Shown here piece after piece: positions 12,294-21,946 of a stretch of 64,000 bases of DNA (positions are counted from its first letter, which is position 1; each line of letters opens with the position of its first letter). This stretch comes from Blasia pusilla (taxonomy: Eukaryota > Marchantiophyta > Marchantiopsida > Blasiales): the NCBI GenBank assembly GCA_050084515.1, contig CM114271.1, forward strand, positions 48,856,001-48,920,000, given 5' to 3'. A program made the position numbers and the translations under genes. The notes below the pieces were generated by a model, which was not told the DNA's origin, ran no database searches, and saw only the letters and a list, made by a program, of their open reading frames with translations.

Positions 12294-12600
12294 ATTTTCA
12301 GCTTAGGAGTAGTTGAGCAGCGTCGTTTGAGGATGCGACAGATCACAACTGTTGCGTTGGTGAGCCCCATGCCTACCGAGATGGTTGAGGCAATGGCTGG
12401 GAGCGAGACCCGAGGAGATCGACACACCAGGGGTGATCGGGAGAGACACCCTTGGACTTCTTGGGATTTTTTGCAGGTACGCTAGGAGATGATAGCCACA
12501 ACATTGAGCATGATTTCACGTATTGCACGTGGAGATAAGAGTTCTATTTTCCGAGACGGGGTTGCACCATAGCAACTACCAACATTCGCACCAGAGAGTC

Positions 12601-14222
12601 CTGTTGTAGTCACGATGGAGACTTGGGAGCCAGATATGGGCCCTAAGTTGACAGGAGGAGAGCAACGTCAGATACACCAGTTCCTTAGGAGTTATAGGAG
12701 CTATTTTGCATTTAGTATGCATGATTTGGATACGCTGAAGGGTCCAGGGATCCGCATTGAGTTATCGAGTGACACGCCGTTCTTTTGACAACCCTACAGG
12801 TACAGTGACATGGAGAGGGCTCTGATTCAGAGTAGGAGCCAGGACTTGGTTGGAGCAGGACTAATGGAGATATCGCATGGAGAGTATGCATCTGCCAGTG
12901 TCATGCCCGCCAAGAAGGATGTGCATGGCAACTGGACGGAGAGGCGAATCTGTGGGGATTACTGACCTATCAATCGGCAGACGAATTCCGATAGGTATGC
13001 CATGCCCATCCCTCAAGAGATCTTTGATGCGATTGGGCATGCAAAGGTCTTCAATTCATTGGATTTGCGAGTCAGATACCATCAACTGCCTATCAGATTG
13101 CACGACCGGCAGAAGACGGCATTTTGGGGCATCGATCCTCACGGAAAGGATTGTTTGTACCAGTGGCGGTTCTTACCATTCGGGTTAAAGAATGCCCCAG
13201 CTGAGTTTCAGAGGGTGATGGATAGGATCTTGGCAGGTCTGGATTTTTCTAGGTGTTATATTGATGACATCGTAGTCTTTAGCGCCATGGTTGAGAAGCA
13301 TGAGCGACATCTAGAGGAGGTGTTTCGACGATTGCAGTTACATGGGCTCAAGCTACATCCAGGCAAGTGCAAGTTCTTCTATGACCTGATTGAGTACTTG
13401 GGTCATACGATATACCTTGGGGGCCTTGGTGTGCAACAAACGAAGGTAGAGGCTATTTCATGCATTCCATGCCCTAAAGATGTGAGTCGAGTTTGTGCAT
13501 TCATGGGATTGGCAAACTTCTATCGATAGTACGTCAAGGGTTTCACTTCGATTGCAAAGCCGCTAACCTTGATGACCAAGGTGGATCAAGAGTGGCACTA
13601 GAGGGATGAGCAAGAGAGAGCATTTCATATGCTCAAGGATAGATTGACGTTCGCGCCCATATTAAGGAGACCGATCAAGGGACGTCCTTTCTAGTTGCAT
13701 ACCGATTGGAGCATGTTGGGGCTTGGAGCTGTGCTTGTCCAGCATGACGATGATGGTAGAGAGTTCATGGTGGCTTATGCTAGTTGCTCGAACAACGCTA
13801 CAGAGGCAAAGTATAGCTTGTATGAGGGTGAGTGCTTGGCTGCAGTGTGAGCTGTCGCACATTTTAGATGTTATCTATTCGGAAATCCCTTTACCATCAT
13901 TACTGATCATCAGCCACTTAAGTGGTTGATGGAGTCCGAAAAGCTGATAGGGAAGCTTGCGAGGTGGGCTCTTTTGTTGCAGGAGTATGACTTCCAGGTG
14001 GTGCATAGATCTGGGACGCTCAACCAAGATGGTTTGAGCCGTAACCCATGCCCGAGTCAGCAAGATATGATTGGAGCTCGTTGGCATGGTGAGAGTGATG
14101 AGGAGTTGCTGCCAGTATGCCATGCGTCAGCCTATTTGGGCTTGTTGGCTATGGAGAGCCAGATTGCAGAGACTTCGATGGCAAGGTCTGATGGAGAGTC
14201 CTTAGATCCTAGAGGCCGGTGA
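12601..14222 (+). pseudogene. Reverse transcriptase and RNase H of the Ty3/gypsy element
   Basis: RT copies element RNA into DNA and RNase H removes the RNA strand. Visible landmarks are MPAKKDVHGNWTERRICGDY at about 12,902-12,961, the FNSLDLRVRYHQ palm segment near 13,053, RFLPFGLKNAPAEFQRVMD near 13,170-13,226, and the catalytic YIDD at 13,257-13,268. The connection domain is followed by RNase H: HTDWSMLGLGAVLVQ near 13,699, EGECLAAV near 13,828, and ITDHQPLKWLM near 13,900. Everything from the MTase catalytic loop to 14,222 is in one frame, broken only by stops (for example 12,788, 12,962, 13,527, 13,599 and 13,693). The match to the Ty3/gypsy RT-RNase H family is clear, but this copy is defective. 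Confidence 0.92.
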
Positions 14223-14361
14223 GGAGACGAGAGGTGGCCGAGACATTCACGACGATGGAGTGGTCTTGGAGTACCTGCATATTGGCAGCGTCGCGAGCAC
14301 AATGGGTGCTAGAGAGCGGGATTGGATCCTACAATGAGTCAGACGGTTCCGATGGGAGGGC

Positions 14362-15540
14362 GCACATGTGTTGCGAGTGTGGGAGGATGGTAGAGTGCGT
14401 GTAGTGCCTCATCCTTTGCAGAGAGCACGTTTGATGCGTCATGCCCACGAGGAGTTGGGTCATTTTAGAGTGAAGCGGACGTACAACTTGCTCCAGATTT
14501 AGTATTGGTGGCGAGGCATGCAGACTGACGTTCAGAAGTTTGTTGTCAGATGCATAGTGTGTGATCGAGTCCAAGCATCGTTCAATGCTCCAACTCCACA
14601 GTTGCATCGAATTCCGATCATGGGTTTAGGTTAAAGATGGAGTTTGGATTTTGCAGGACCTTTGCCTTTGACGGAGCGCCATAGTCGTTATGTGTTGGTG
14701 ATGGTCGAGCACTTATCGAAGTGGATAGAGTTGGTTGCATTTCCTGACAAAGCGATTCATGGAGTAGCGTATGCCTTCCTAGATCGAGTGTTGAGTCATT
14801 ACGATGCACCAGCTGAGGTGTTGACAGACCAGGGTATAGAGTTCCGCAAGGAGTTTCAGGCCCTGTGTGATCAGGCACTGATCAACCACCGCACTACTTT
14901 GCAAGATCATCCTGAGGCGAATGGACTAGCGGAGCATGTTGTGCAGACAGTAAAGAGAGGAGTACGCAAGTATGGCTTATAGAGAGGTCACCTAGGAGAT
15001 TGGGACCTTCAGTTGCCGTGGTTGGCGATGGGATACAGATTTAGCAGGCAGGCATCCTTAGCGTCTTTCTCACCGTACTTGTTGCTTTATGGCCGAGAGC
15101 CAGATTTACCACCGGCCATTCGACGAGATAATGGTGAGATGTTGAACCTTGATGACCCTGATATATGGATGCGAGCATGTTCTTAGAGGGCCGAGTTGTT
15201 TCAGAGAGTGATGCTCATGGCGTTTGAGAACTTGGCGATTGCGCAACATCGGGATACGTTGAGGTATGCAATTATTTGGGGAGGTGGTTATCAACCTACT
15301 ATCTGGAAGTTTCATCAGGGAGACTATGTCTACTTGCAGCAAACGGCACCCACGACGTTGGATGTGACTACAGGGCGTACCATCTTGAGAGTGCGTGAGG
15401 TTTTTCCATCCGGTGTTCTCTTATTGGAGGGACGCGATGGTATGGTTTGGAAGGACCATATGCGTAATTGTGCACCATGTCATCTTCCGAATATTATCGG
15501 TATAGTTGATCCGAGCTTAGCAATAGTTCCTGCACGCTTA
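14362..15540 (+). pseudogene. Integrase of the Ty3/gypsy element
   Basis: Integrase inserts the cDNA into the genome. The N-terminal zinc-binding HHCC module is seen as RHAHEELGHF near 14,433 and RCIVCD near 14,549. The catalytic core starts at WSLDFAGPLP (first Asp, near 14,647), then LTDQGIEFR (second Asp, near 14,827) and HPEANGLAEHV (Glu, near 14,911). The core is followed by the LLYGREPDLPP segment near 15,082 and an SH3-like stretch near 15,305-15,460. Stops occur at 14,500, 14,632, 14,980 and 15,184. A frameshift separates it from RNase H. The frame continues straight into the PHD finger. Confidence 0.9.
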
Positions 15541-15543
15541 CGG

Positions 15544-15684
15544 TGTATGTTGTGTGGTTCCGCCCATGGTGCAGCCACTATGCTAGTCTGTGATGGGTGT
15601 TTGAGAGGATGGCATATGGCATGTTTGACGCCATCTCTCACTTGGGTTCCTCACGGATAATGGATGTGTCCCAGATGTACATAG
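15544..15684 (+). pseudogene. C-terminal PHD finger of the integrase polyprotein
   Basis: PHD fingers bind two zinc ions and often read histone H3 tails. Here C-M-L-C (15,544), then 11 residues, C-D-G-C, four residues, H, two residues, C, fourteen positions (one of them a TAA stop), then W-M-C-P-R-C give the C4-H-C3 pattern. Tryptophan stands two residues before the last Cys pair as in classical PHD fingers. The stop lies at 15,658-15,660, between the H-C and the final C-C pairs. The terminal stop is at 15,682. It occupies the place where chromoviruses carry a chromodomain. The ligand is unknown; a role in steering integration is inference. Confidence 0.85.
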
Positions 15685-15855
15685 AGTAGGTAGTTTTACA
15701 TTCCGACTTGTGTCTGTGATATGGATGACAAGAAGGCGACTAACGATGGGGCCACATGAGCACCCGGCCTTCTTGCTCTTAGCATCCGAGAGATGTATGT
15801 CATGGTAGGTAGGGATAGATGGCTATCTGGAGTTAGAGGGACCTAACCACCAACT

Positions 15856-16020
15856 AAGGGGGCGATTGTAGATATTTTGGTACTTCTTGTCTCGTTGTTT
15901 GGATGCCATGAGTGAGCATGGGATCGTGCGTGTTTGTGTGTGTGTTCGGTGACAGTGATGTATGTTGTGTAGCGATGTGTATGCGCACGACACCTCTCTT
16001 ACAACCATGTTAAAGTCATT
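15856..16020 (+). repeat. Polypurine tract and start of presumed 3' LTR
   Basis: The purine run AAGGGGGCGA at 15,856-15,865 is followed by TGTAGATATTTTGG from 15,867, the expected PPT/LTR junction of a Ty3 element. The minus-strand relative at 47.4 kb has the same arrangement (a run of G, then TTGTGTGG). The downstream LTR edge could not be defined without a matching 5' LTR, so the end given is approximate. Confidence 0.55.
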
Positions 16021-17040
16021 CTTGGAATGACTCTTTGCCTCTTGGTTCTATCACTCAACTCCATTCAGTTATCTCATATCCCCAAAGACTCAACATCACT
16101 AAAAAAATAGCTCGAAGGAAGGAGATAGGAAATTTTTCTACACAACCAAAAAAAGAAAATGGAACTAGATACGTATGAATCTTGAGGTGGAGATTGGGAA
16201 GTAACAAAAAGATAAAAATTGGTGATGCTATACACATGGTTCGGTCTATACAAACATGGATGATGGAATGTGGAATCTAGATTTAGGGTTTATCACTCGA
16301 AGGGAATATATGCATGCTCAGATAAGTTTCTTTGATCACCTCCATATTCTTGATGTACATGTGTTAAGGTAAGCCAATGAAACACATCTAAACTAGAGAC
16401 GATGAATCAAAAATCTCAAGATCACCAAACAAGTTTGGTGACACAAGAGAATTCCCCACTCAAAAATCTTCACCTAAATGAATAAATCATAGTTCTCTTA
16501 AGATACAACAAGGAGCGCAAATCTCCAAGTTGGTTAGAAACAAAATCTAACTATCCCTAAAGACACGCAATGGATTTCCCCAAAATTCCTAGCAACCTTG
16601 AAAGCCCAAAGCTCTCAATGCACCAATATAAATTTGAGACCTTATTTGAGGATCTTATCCAACACTTATTATACTCTTAAAGAAAAGGAGGAAAGCATGA
16701 GGGAAATGGGGTCAATATGGGTTAATTAGGGGGTAATCCTCCACTTGTCAGCATTTTGAGGCCCACTTGTAGGCCTTTTGCTTATGAGTTTATGTTTTCA
16801 ATCCATTTTAGGTGTTGGGAAGGGGGGAGGTGGATTCACACCTAGCCTCAACAAATGACAACACACCACATGTTTGCATGGAATTTGTGGGCTGCGGGTT
16901 AAACATGTGTTGAGTGCGGGCCTTGAGAATGAATTGAAGGCTTCCATGTGGCAGCCTCTGATTGGTTGGAGGGAAGGGAGCAAGACGTGGGCCGGCGTGC
17001 GGTCATTATAGCATATCTACACAAAAACCTTAGTGATAAG
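16020..17040. other. No gene seen; LTR remainder or flanking sequence
   Basis: Low-complexity AT-rich plant intergenic sequence. The beginning may still be 3' LTR of the upstream element and the end may be LTR of the minus-strand element that follows. No open frame with a recognisable family is present. Confidence 0.4.
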
Positions 17041-18660
17041 GTCCTATCTATGCCACCTTAGCTATGTACTAGAAAAATTTCCCTAGCGCTAAACTCAACT
17101 TCCACTAATGGAATCACCATCTTAAGGTTCAATGCTTGGGTTGGGATGGCTCTTGAGTGTCCTTTTGCATACATCACAACATGAGGTTGCTCCATGTTGA
17201 TTACTCGCACTCCCAACCTCTCCATCGCCTTTGGATCTAGGAAGTTGCAAGTTGCCCTTAGGTCAATCAAAGAAACCATGGATTTCCCATAAATCAGTTC
17301 CTCAACTAGAAATAGATACTTACTATCATCTCCTTTGAAGGCTCATCACCTTCCCTCAACTAGTTCCTTGAACGCTCCTGATCAAACACGCTAAACGTCA
17401 AGGCTTTAGTCTTCCTTGCCAAGTTAATGTCCTCCCACTTGCAGATTGCTCTTGCTTTCTTGAAATGACCAAGATCACTGCACACATAAAACCCCCTAGT
17501 GCCACGTTCAATCTAGGTTTCCCCTTGCTTGGAACTTGGTGTTTTTTGATGTTTGAACCTTTTGGGTTCTGACCCCACATGCGGCCGTGTCTTATTAGGT
17601 TTCCTCTTATTCACCCCTCCAAACGGTGCCTTTGACTTCATAATCAGGGCCAACTTGCCTTGCTTCTCAAGACTCATATCACTTGCCACAAGTTGAATAG
17701 CCTTGTCAATGGACGGCATAGCGCTTTATTTTCCCAAACTTGGTTGATGGCATAGCGCTTTTCTCCCTGAATTTCCATTTCAACTTGGGTGGCATTTCCT
17801 CCACAAAGTTGAAGATTTGATTGGCCTCTAACATATCTTCAATCACTACCAATGTCTATTAGAACTTAGTAATGAAACTCGCAATCAAGCCTTCCAACTA
17901 CATTTTCCATAACCAAATTTTGGCTTAGGGAGCTCGATCTTGAGGTGCCAAACATCTCCTCGGTTTTGAGGTTAGCATCCCCGTAATTCGACTCCATGGT
18001 CTTTTTGTCCTTACAAAATTCTTGGTACCACGTGAGTGCATATGCTTCTAATTTCAAAGAGGACTCAACTCCCCACTTGGTTGTTGGCCTTCGCAAAAAT
18101 ATGTTCTACCTTTGTCACCCATTGATTTAGGCGCTTGATACTTATCTCGCCCCTATACATGGGTAACTCCTTCCTCCCTTCTTCCAATCAATACCATGGG
18201 TATATACTAAAGTCGAGCTACATACATTTATGGTCTCTCCAACCATATAATCCATCTAGGCTTGTAGTTGTTTCTTCAATGCCTTGAAGATGGCGCGCTG
18301 AACCTCATTGAAACTCACGGGCATTTGAATCCCCGAAAACTTCCTCTTCACCGGCGATGACTCCTTAGGTTCACCCATTTGGGTGTTCCATCCCCCAAGG
18401 TCTAGTTCCTCCGACGAGTCGCCAAGAGTCTTGGGCGGAGAGTTTTTTCCGATCGATATTTTGTCCCCCAAACCCTCATCTCGATCAAGTAACTCATTGA
18501 ATCCACTTATATCCTTGAAGTCTTGTGAGAGATTCAACTCAATAGGCTTATTATCCACATCCCTCAAATCTCCCTCAAGCCAAAGCGGCTTGAGATCCAT
18601 GACCTAAACCCCTGTGGGGCTTGTCTTCATGTTTGGCCATGCTAATCGTTGCTGCCAAAA
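17040..18660 (-). mobile_element. Gag-protease remnant of a second Ty3/gypsy element
   Basis: Reading the minus strand, about 18,600-18,256 gives an acidic gag N terminus (MDLKPLWLEGDLRDVDNK). About 18,096-17,866 contains the gag core LKLEAYALTWYQEF. Near 17,488-17,443 a CCHC-type knuckle (C-S-D-L-G-H-F-K-K, later C) is visible. 17,279-17,058 holds a retropepsin-like segment with NFLDPKAMERLGV. Frames change between pieces and stops are present. No RT, integrase or MTase follows; the element breaks off near 17.04 kb. It is unrelated in sequence to the gag of the 8.4 kb element. Confidence 0.65.
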
Positions 18661-19556
18661 TTTCCCACTAAACTATTTAATGATTTTCTCTAATGCCATG
18701 TTAGAGAGTCCAACCTCTTCTTTACCTAGCTTCATCTCGAAGTACTCCCAATCTTGAGTTTTGCAAGTGGAAGACTTAGATTGAGTCCCAAAAACTCGAT
18801 CGGTTGCGTGTTTTGTAGGTAGATGCATGAGAAGCTACCAAGTAGTAATCCGATCCAATCTCCCCAATTGCATAGTGTCTCCATAGGAGGCCTCTTCCCC
18901 AAGTCTTGACCAATCTCCCCAAGTTGCTTGCCTACACTGGAGTACATCGTGTGCGCAATGTGCCCAATTCCTGAATGTGTGTCTTTTAGCTCAAACCTTA
19001 AACACGGCCAAACACACATATATCACGGTGAGTTCATGGTTCAAGGGCTTGAGCGGGTTGAGAGGGAGAGTGTCCCCCCTATAGGTACTTTTGAGGTTCT
19101 CTAGAGAAACTCCATCTTTCCCATTTTCCCCCTTGGGCCCTTAAGTTTGCCCCTCAATCCAAACGTGTTTTGTAATTCGCGAACCGATATTTGACTATTT
19201 ATCCATCAAGATGGCTTGAAAGAGACTTCTTGTACCTTATGCAAGTCTTGGCTCATCAAATGCACCTTGGATCATGGACTTTAGTTTCATGTATTTCATG
19301 GCTAGCACCCATCTTGACTCTCGTTTGGTGTCTCATTGTTGTCTTGCCGCCCTCTGCGTTTTGTGACTAGTCTCGTAGCGTCTGCCCATCTTGACTACTC
19401 GCATGTTCCTTACTTCTTACTCTTGACTTGGCACTTGGCTCCAAGGTCTCAAAACTTGCTTTCCTTGCCTTTGACCCCATAAGTAGTTATGCCCCTTTTT
19501 CACTTGAGGCTAATCACAAGATTTTAGCGGGTCTTGCCCAACGTTAGTCTCACGGC

Positions 19557-19577
19557 TAAACCCTAAACCCTAAACCC
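19557..19577 (+). repeat. Short plant-type telomeric motif (CCCTAAA, about 3 units)
   Basis: Three contiguous CCCTAAA units, the Arabidopsis-type telomere sequence read from its C-rich strand. In plants such interstitial runs also act as telo-box promoter elements; no gene start is close by, so it is probably incidental. Confidence 0.7.
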
Positions 19578-19739
19578 ATTCCACTACAATCTCTTTTACT
19601 CCTTACTTGCTCTACTTGCTCTATGCCCTTCCTAGTCTCATGGCTAGCTAGTCTAGGTTTTGAATTACATGGGTCATACCTAGATCTTTCCTCCTTGGAC
19701 CCGTGATCATGACTCATTTCCCAAGTCCCTGCTAGTCTA

Positions 19740-20110
19740 AGCGCCACAGACTTAGCTATTTGCGATGTGAGGGTGCACCCTATGAATTGTTTGACGGTGA
19801 AGGCTTGGGCGATGGTGATTCGCACTAAGTTGTATAATGTTGGGATTGGTGGTGTCATGTTTTATCCTATGGAATTCACGTTGGACTATTGGTAGGAGTC
19901 AGCCCCTTATCCTCGAAATTCGCAATCATACAATGGCTCTTTCAGTCATTGTTAGTGTTGGTGGTGAGCAATTGGCATGGGCATAGTGGAGATTATTGCA
20001 ATGAAATTTTATGATTCATGATATGTGTGTGTATGTTTGCATATTTGTGACAACGATGTATGTTTTGTAGGGATGTGTATGTACATGACTTAATTAAGTG
20101 GGGGAGCGTC
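19740..20110 (+). mobile_element. Possible internally deleted relative of the MTase retrotransposon
   Basis: A plus-strand reading near 19,825-19,890 gives NVGIGGVMFYPMEFTLDYW. This resembles the protease C-terminal segment at 10,870-10,929 of the MTase element. About 130 bases later (20,025-20,085) the sequence resembles the presumed 3' LTR at about 15,930-15,995, sharing the words ATGTATGTT and GATGTGTATG. MTase, RT and integrase are missing between the two. The similarity is short and degenerate. Confidence 0.4.
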
Positions 20111-21760
20111 ATACATTAAAAAAAGTCAATGGCAATCACACTAGTAAGGACCCAAGAAGCGATTCATGATTATGGGTCCAAGGAGGATTGACTTTACTAA
20201 AAGACACCAAAGCAAAACCTCGATTAATTAGCTAGTTTCTTACCTAGGGAAGACAATAGGTCAAGAGAGGTGTAAACCTTTAGACATGTCTTACAAGAAA
20301 ATGGGTGGAGCCGCTCGTGGGGACTTAGGATGAGGCTTAAACATGAAAGGGAGGAGATGTCTTAGTTACCTTTCTCCCTTATTTTGCAACCCCCACCCCA
20401 ATCTAAGACCAATCTTGACTCTTGCCCTTAAGCATCCCCATACTTAGGAGAGCAACGTGGGTAGATCAAATAAATATTAAGGTCCGAGCCTTCCAAGGGA
20501 GATAACACTTACCTTGCAAGTCTCATAACCGGTTATAACTTGACATTTTCATCTACTCACCCTAGGGAATGTGCAACTAGTTGGGGTCTCCAAGACCCAA
20601 ATAAGTCTTTTGCTTGCATGTCTCAAGGTTCAGAACTCTTCACAGAGCAAGCAAGGAGGAGTAGTAGTCAAACTCTACAATGGGCGAGTCCTTCTTACGT
20701 TAGGGCAAGCATTACATCTACCCAACCAAAGGTAGGTGTAGAGGTGGTGGAACCATTCGTGTCTACAATAGGTATATGTATGGCTAGGTAGACGATGGTG
20801 TGGCTTACTTGGTTTGTGCCATCCACATAGTACAAGTCCTTAGTTTTCCAAACTCGATCTTTTGTACATCAAATTTTTGGATATGGATTGTGGGACAAAT
20901 GGATTTCCTTAAATCAATCTTTGATCAAATGTTGTTTAGTGTACAGTTGAGTCGTTTTTGTATTGCCAATTCATTTTCCACATAACAATTTAAAATTGTG
21001 TCAATTATAATAGATGTTTGTGCAATTACTTTTAGAGTCAAGTGATACCTGGAAGTCGTAGTTTATAGCTACTTTGAGGGTGCTAAAAGTCGCAAAGTAA
21101 CTTGTGACATACACACAAAAATATGAATACTATACTAGACTTTTGCATTATGAATATATTGTGAGTATTATGTGACTCATGGGAAATGCATATGTTGGTC
21201 CTTTGTAGTAGTGATTGCTGCTTGTTGGTGCCTTTAAGAAAAGCTCATTTTTTTCAAATAAGCTAGGGTTAGCGCTAGGGTTAGCACTGGATTCTCAGAT
21301 CCTCCGCTCCACATCTCATTCTTCTTCAGCGGCCTAGATTTGTTCCTTCGCTTCCTACTTCGGTGTTTTCTGAGCCTGTGAGGTCCTTCAATCAACTGGT
21401 TCCGTGGTTTTGGGTCCAGTAGGAGGGAGTTGTGTGTGTGTGTCCAGAGCCGGATGATCAATCTATAAGGAAGGCTGAGCGATAAGCCGACGACCCACAG
21501 TCATTTTCGTTTTCACTCAATAAATGCTTGCACATCTCATTCTTCTTCAGTGGAGCCTTGATTCCCATCATACGGATATGTGTTGTGACTACATGAGGCT
21601 GATGCACAACGATCGCAACAATCTCAAACTCTTGAAGCTTCTAATGGTGGCCATTGCACAATGGTTAGATTTTGCCACTTACGATCAAAGAGGTAGCAGT
21701 TGCACCAAGCCACAATCCACCACAATCCATCGAAATAGATTTTATAAAATTCAAGTAAGG
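20110..21760. other. No gene recognised
   Basis: Intergenic sequence. Open frames (for example 20,540-20,791) show no family. A tandem AGGGTTAGCGCT/AGGGTTAGCACT word occurs near 21,264-21,288. Confidence 0.4.
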
Positions 21761-21764
21761 CACT

Positions 21765-21845
21765 CTTGGTTAGTGGTGGAAACTGGGGAAGCTTGATTAG
21801 GTGAGTGAGGTCGTATTGAGGGGTTGTGGGTTCGAGCCTTGAGAG
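21765..21845 (+). repeat. tRNA-like (Pol III box) sequence, SINE-like
   Basis: TAGTGGTGGA at 21,771 resembles a tRNA A box. GGTTCGAGCC at 21,829-21,838 matches a B box, about 50 bases further on. This spacing is typical of plant tRNA-derived SINE heads. No cloverleaf or functional tRNA is apparent and no poly-A tail was located. It sits about 110 bases before a Helitron 3' end. Confidence 0.35.
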
Positions 21846-21910
21846 AGTCGGCCACGCAGATTTATCAATGATATTATTCTTATATGGAAGTGGGGTTTTT
21901 TCAAGTTAAG

Positions 21911-21946
21911 TTTTATCGGGTGCATCGCACGGGCATTCTTACTAGT
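21911..21946 (+). mobile_element. Helitron 3' terminus (hairpin plus CTAG)
   Basis: A small GC hairpin (GTGC ATC GCAC, near 21,920-21,930) is followed 11 bases later by CTAG at 21,942-21,945 and T. This is the hallmark of a Helitron 3' end. The same terminus, with about three differences in 30 bases, lies on the minus strand at 31,041-31,072. Directly after it, TCTATATTATTAAGAG looks like a Helitron 5' end. The 5' border of the element ending here was not found. Confidence 0.7.

Larger units (their letters stand above)
8400..16020 (+). mobile_element. Ty3/gypsy retrotransposon with embedded DNA methyltransferase and PHD finger (decayed)
   Basis: Domains appear in the order Gag (CCHC knuckles), protease, cytosine-5 DNA methyltransferase, reverse transcriptase with YIDD, RNase H, integrase (HHCC plus DDE) and a C-terminal PHD finger. 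RT-RH-before-IN order identifies Ty3/gypsy (Metaviridae-type) rather than copia. Frames by coordinate modulo 3 are: protease through MTase motif I in 2, MTase catalytic loop through RNase H in 0, integrase through PHD in 1. There are only two frame changes in pol, at about 11,575-11,600 and between 14,222 and 14,362. In-frame stops are scattered throughout, so this copy is inactive. A polypurine tract at 15,856-15,865 precedes the presumed 3' LTR. The 5' LTR and primer-binding site were not found. The ordinary chromodomain is absent and a PHD finger stands in its place. Confidence 0.9.

Noticed and set aside
19557-19577. True telomere or chromosome end
   Set aside because: Only three CCCTAAA units within unique sequence on both sides.
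21829-21838. Functional tRNA gene
   Set aside because: A and B boxes can be seen, but no acceptor-stem pairing or cloverleaf could be formed; a SINE-like relic is more likely.
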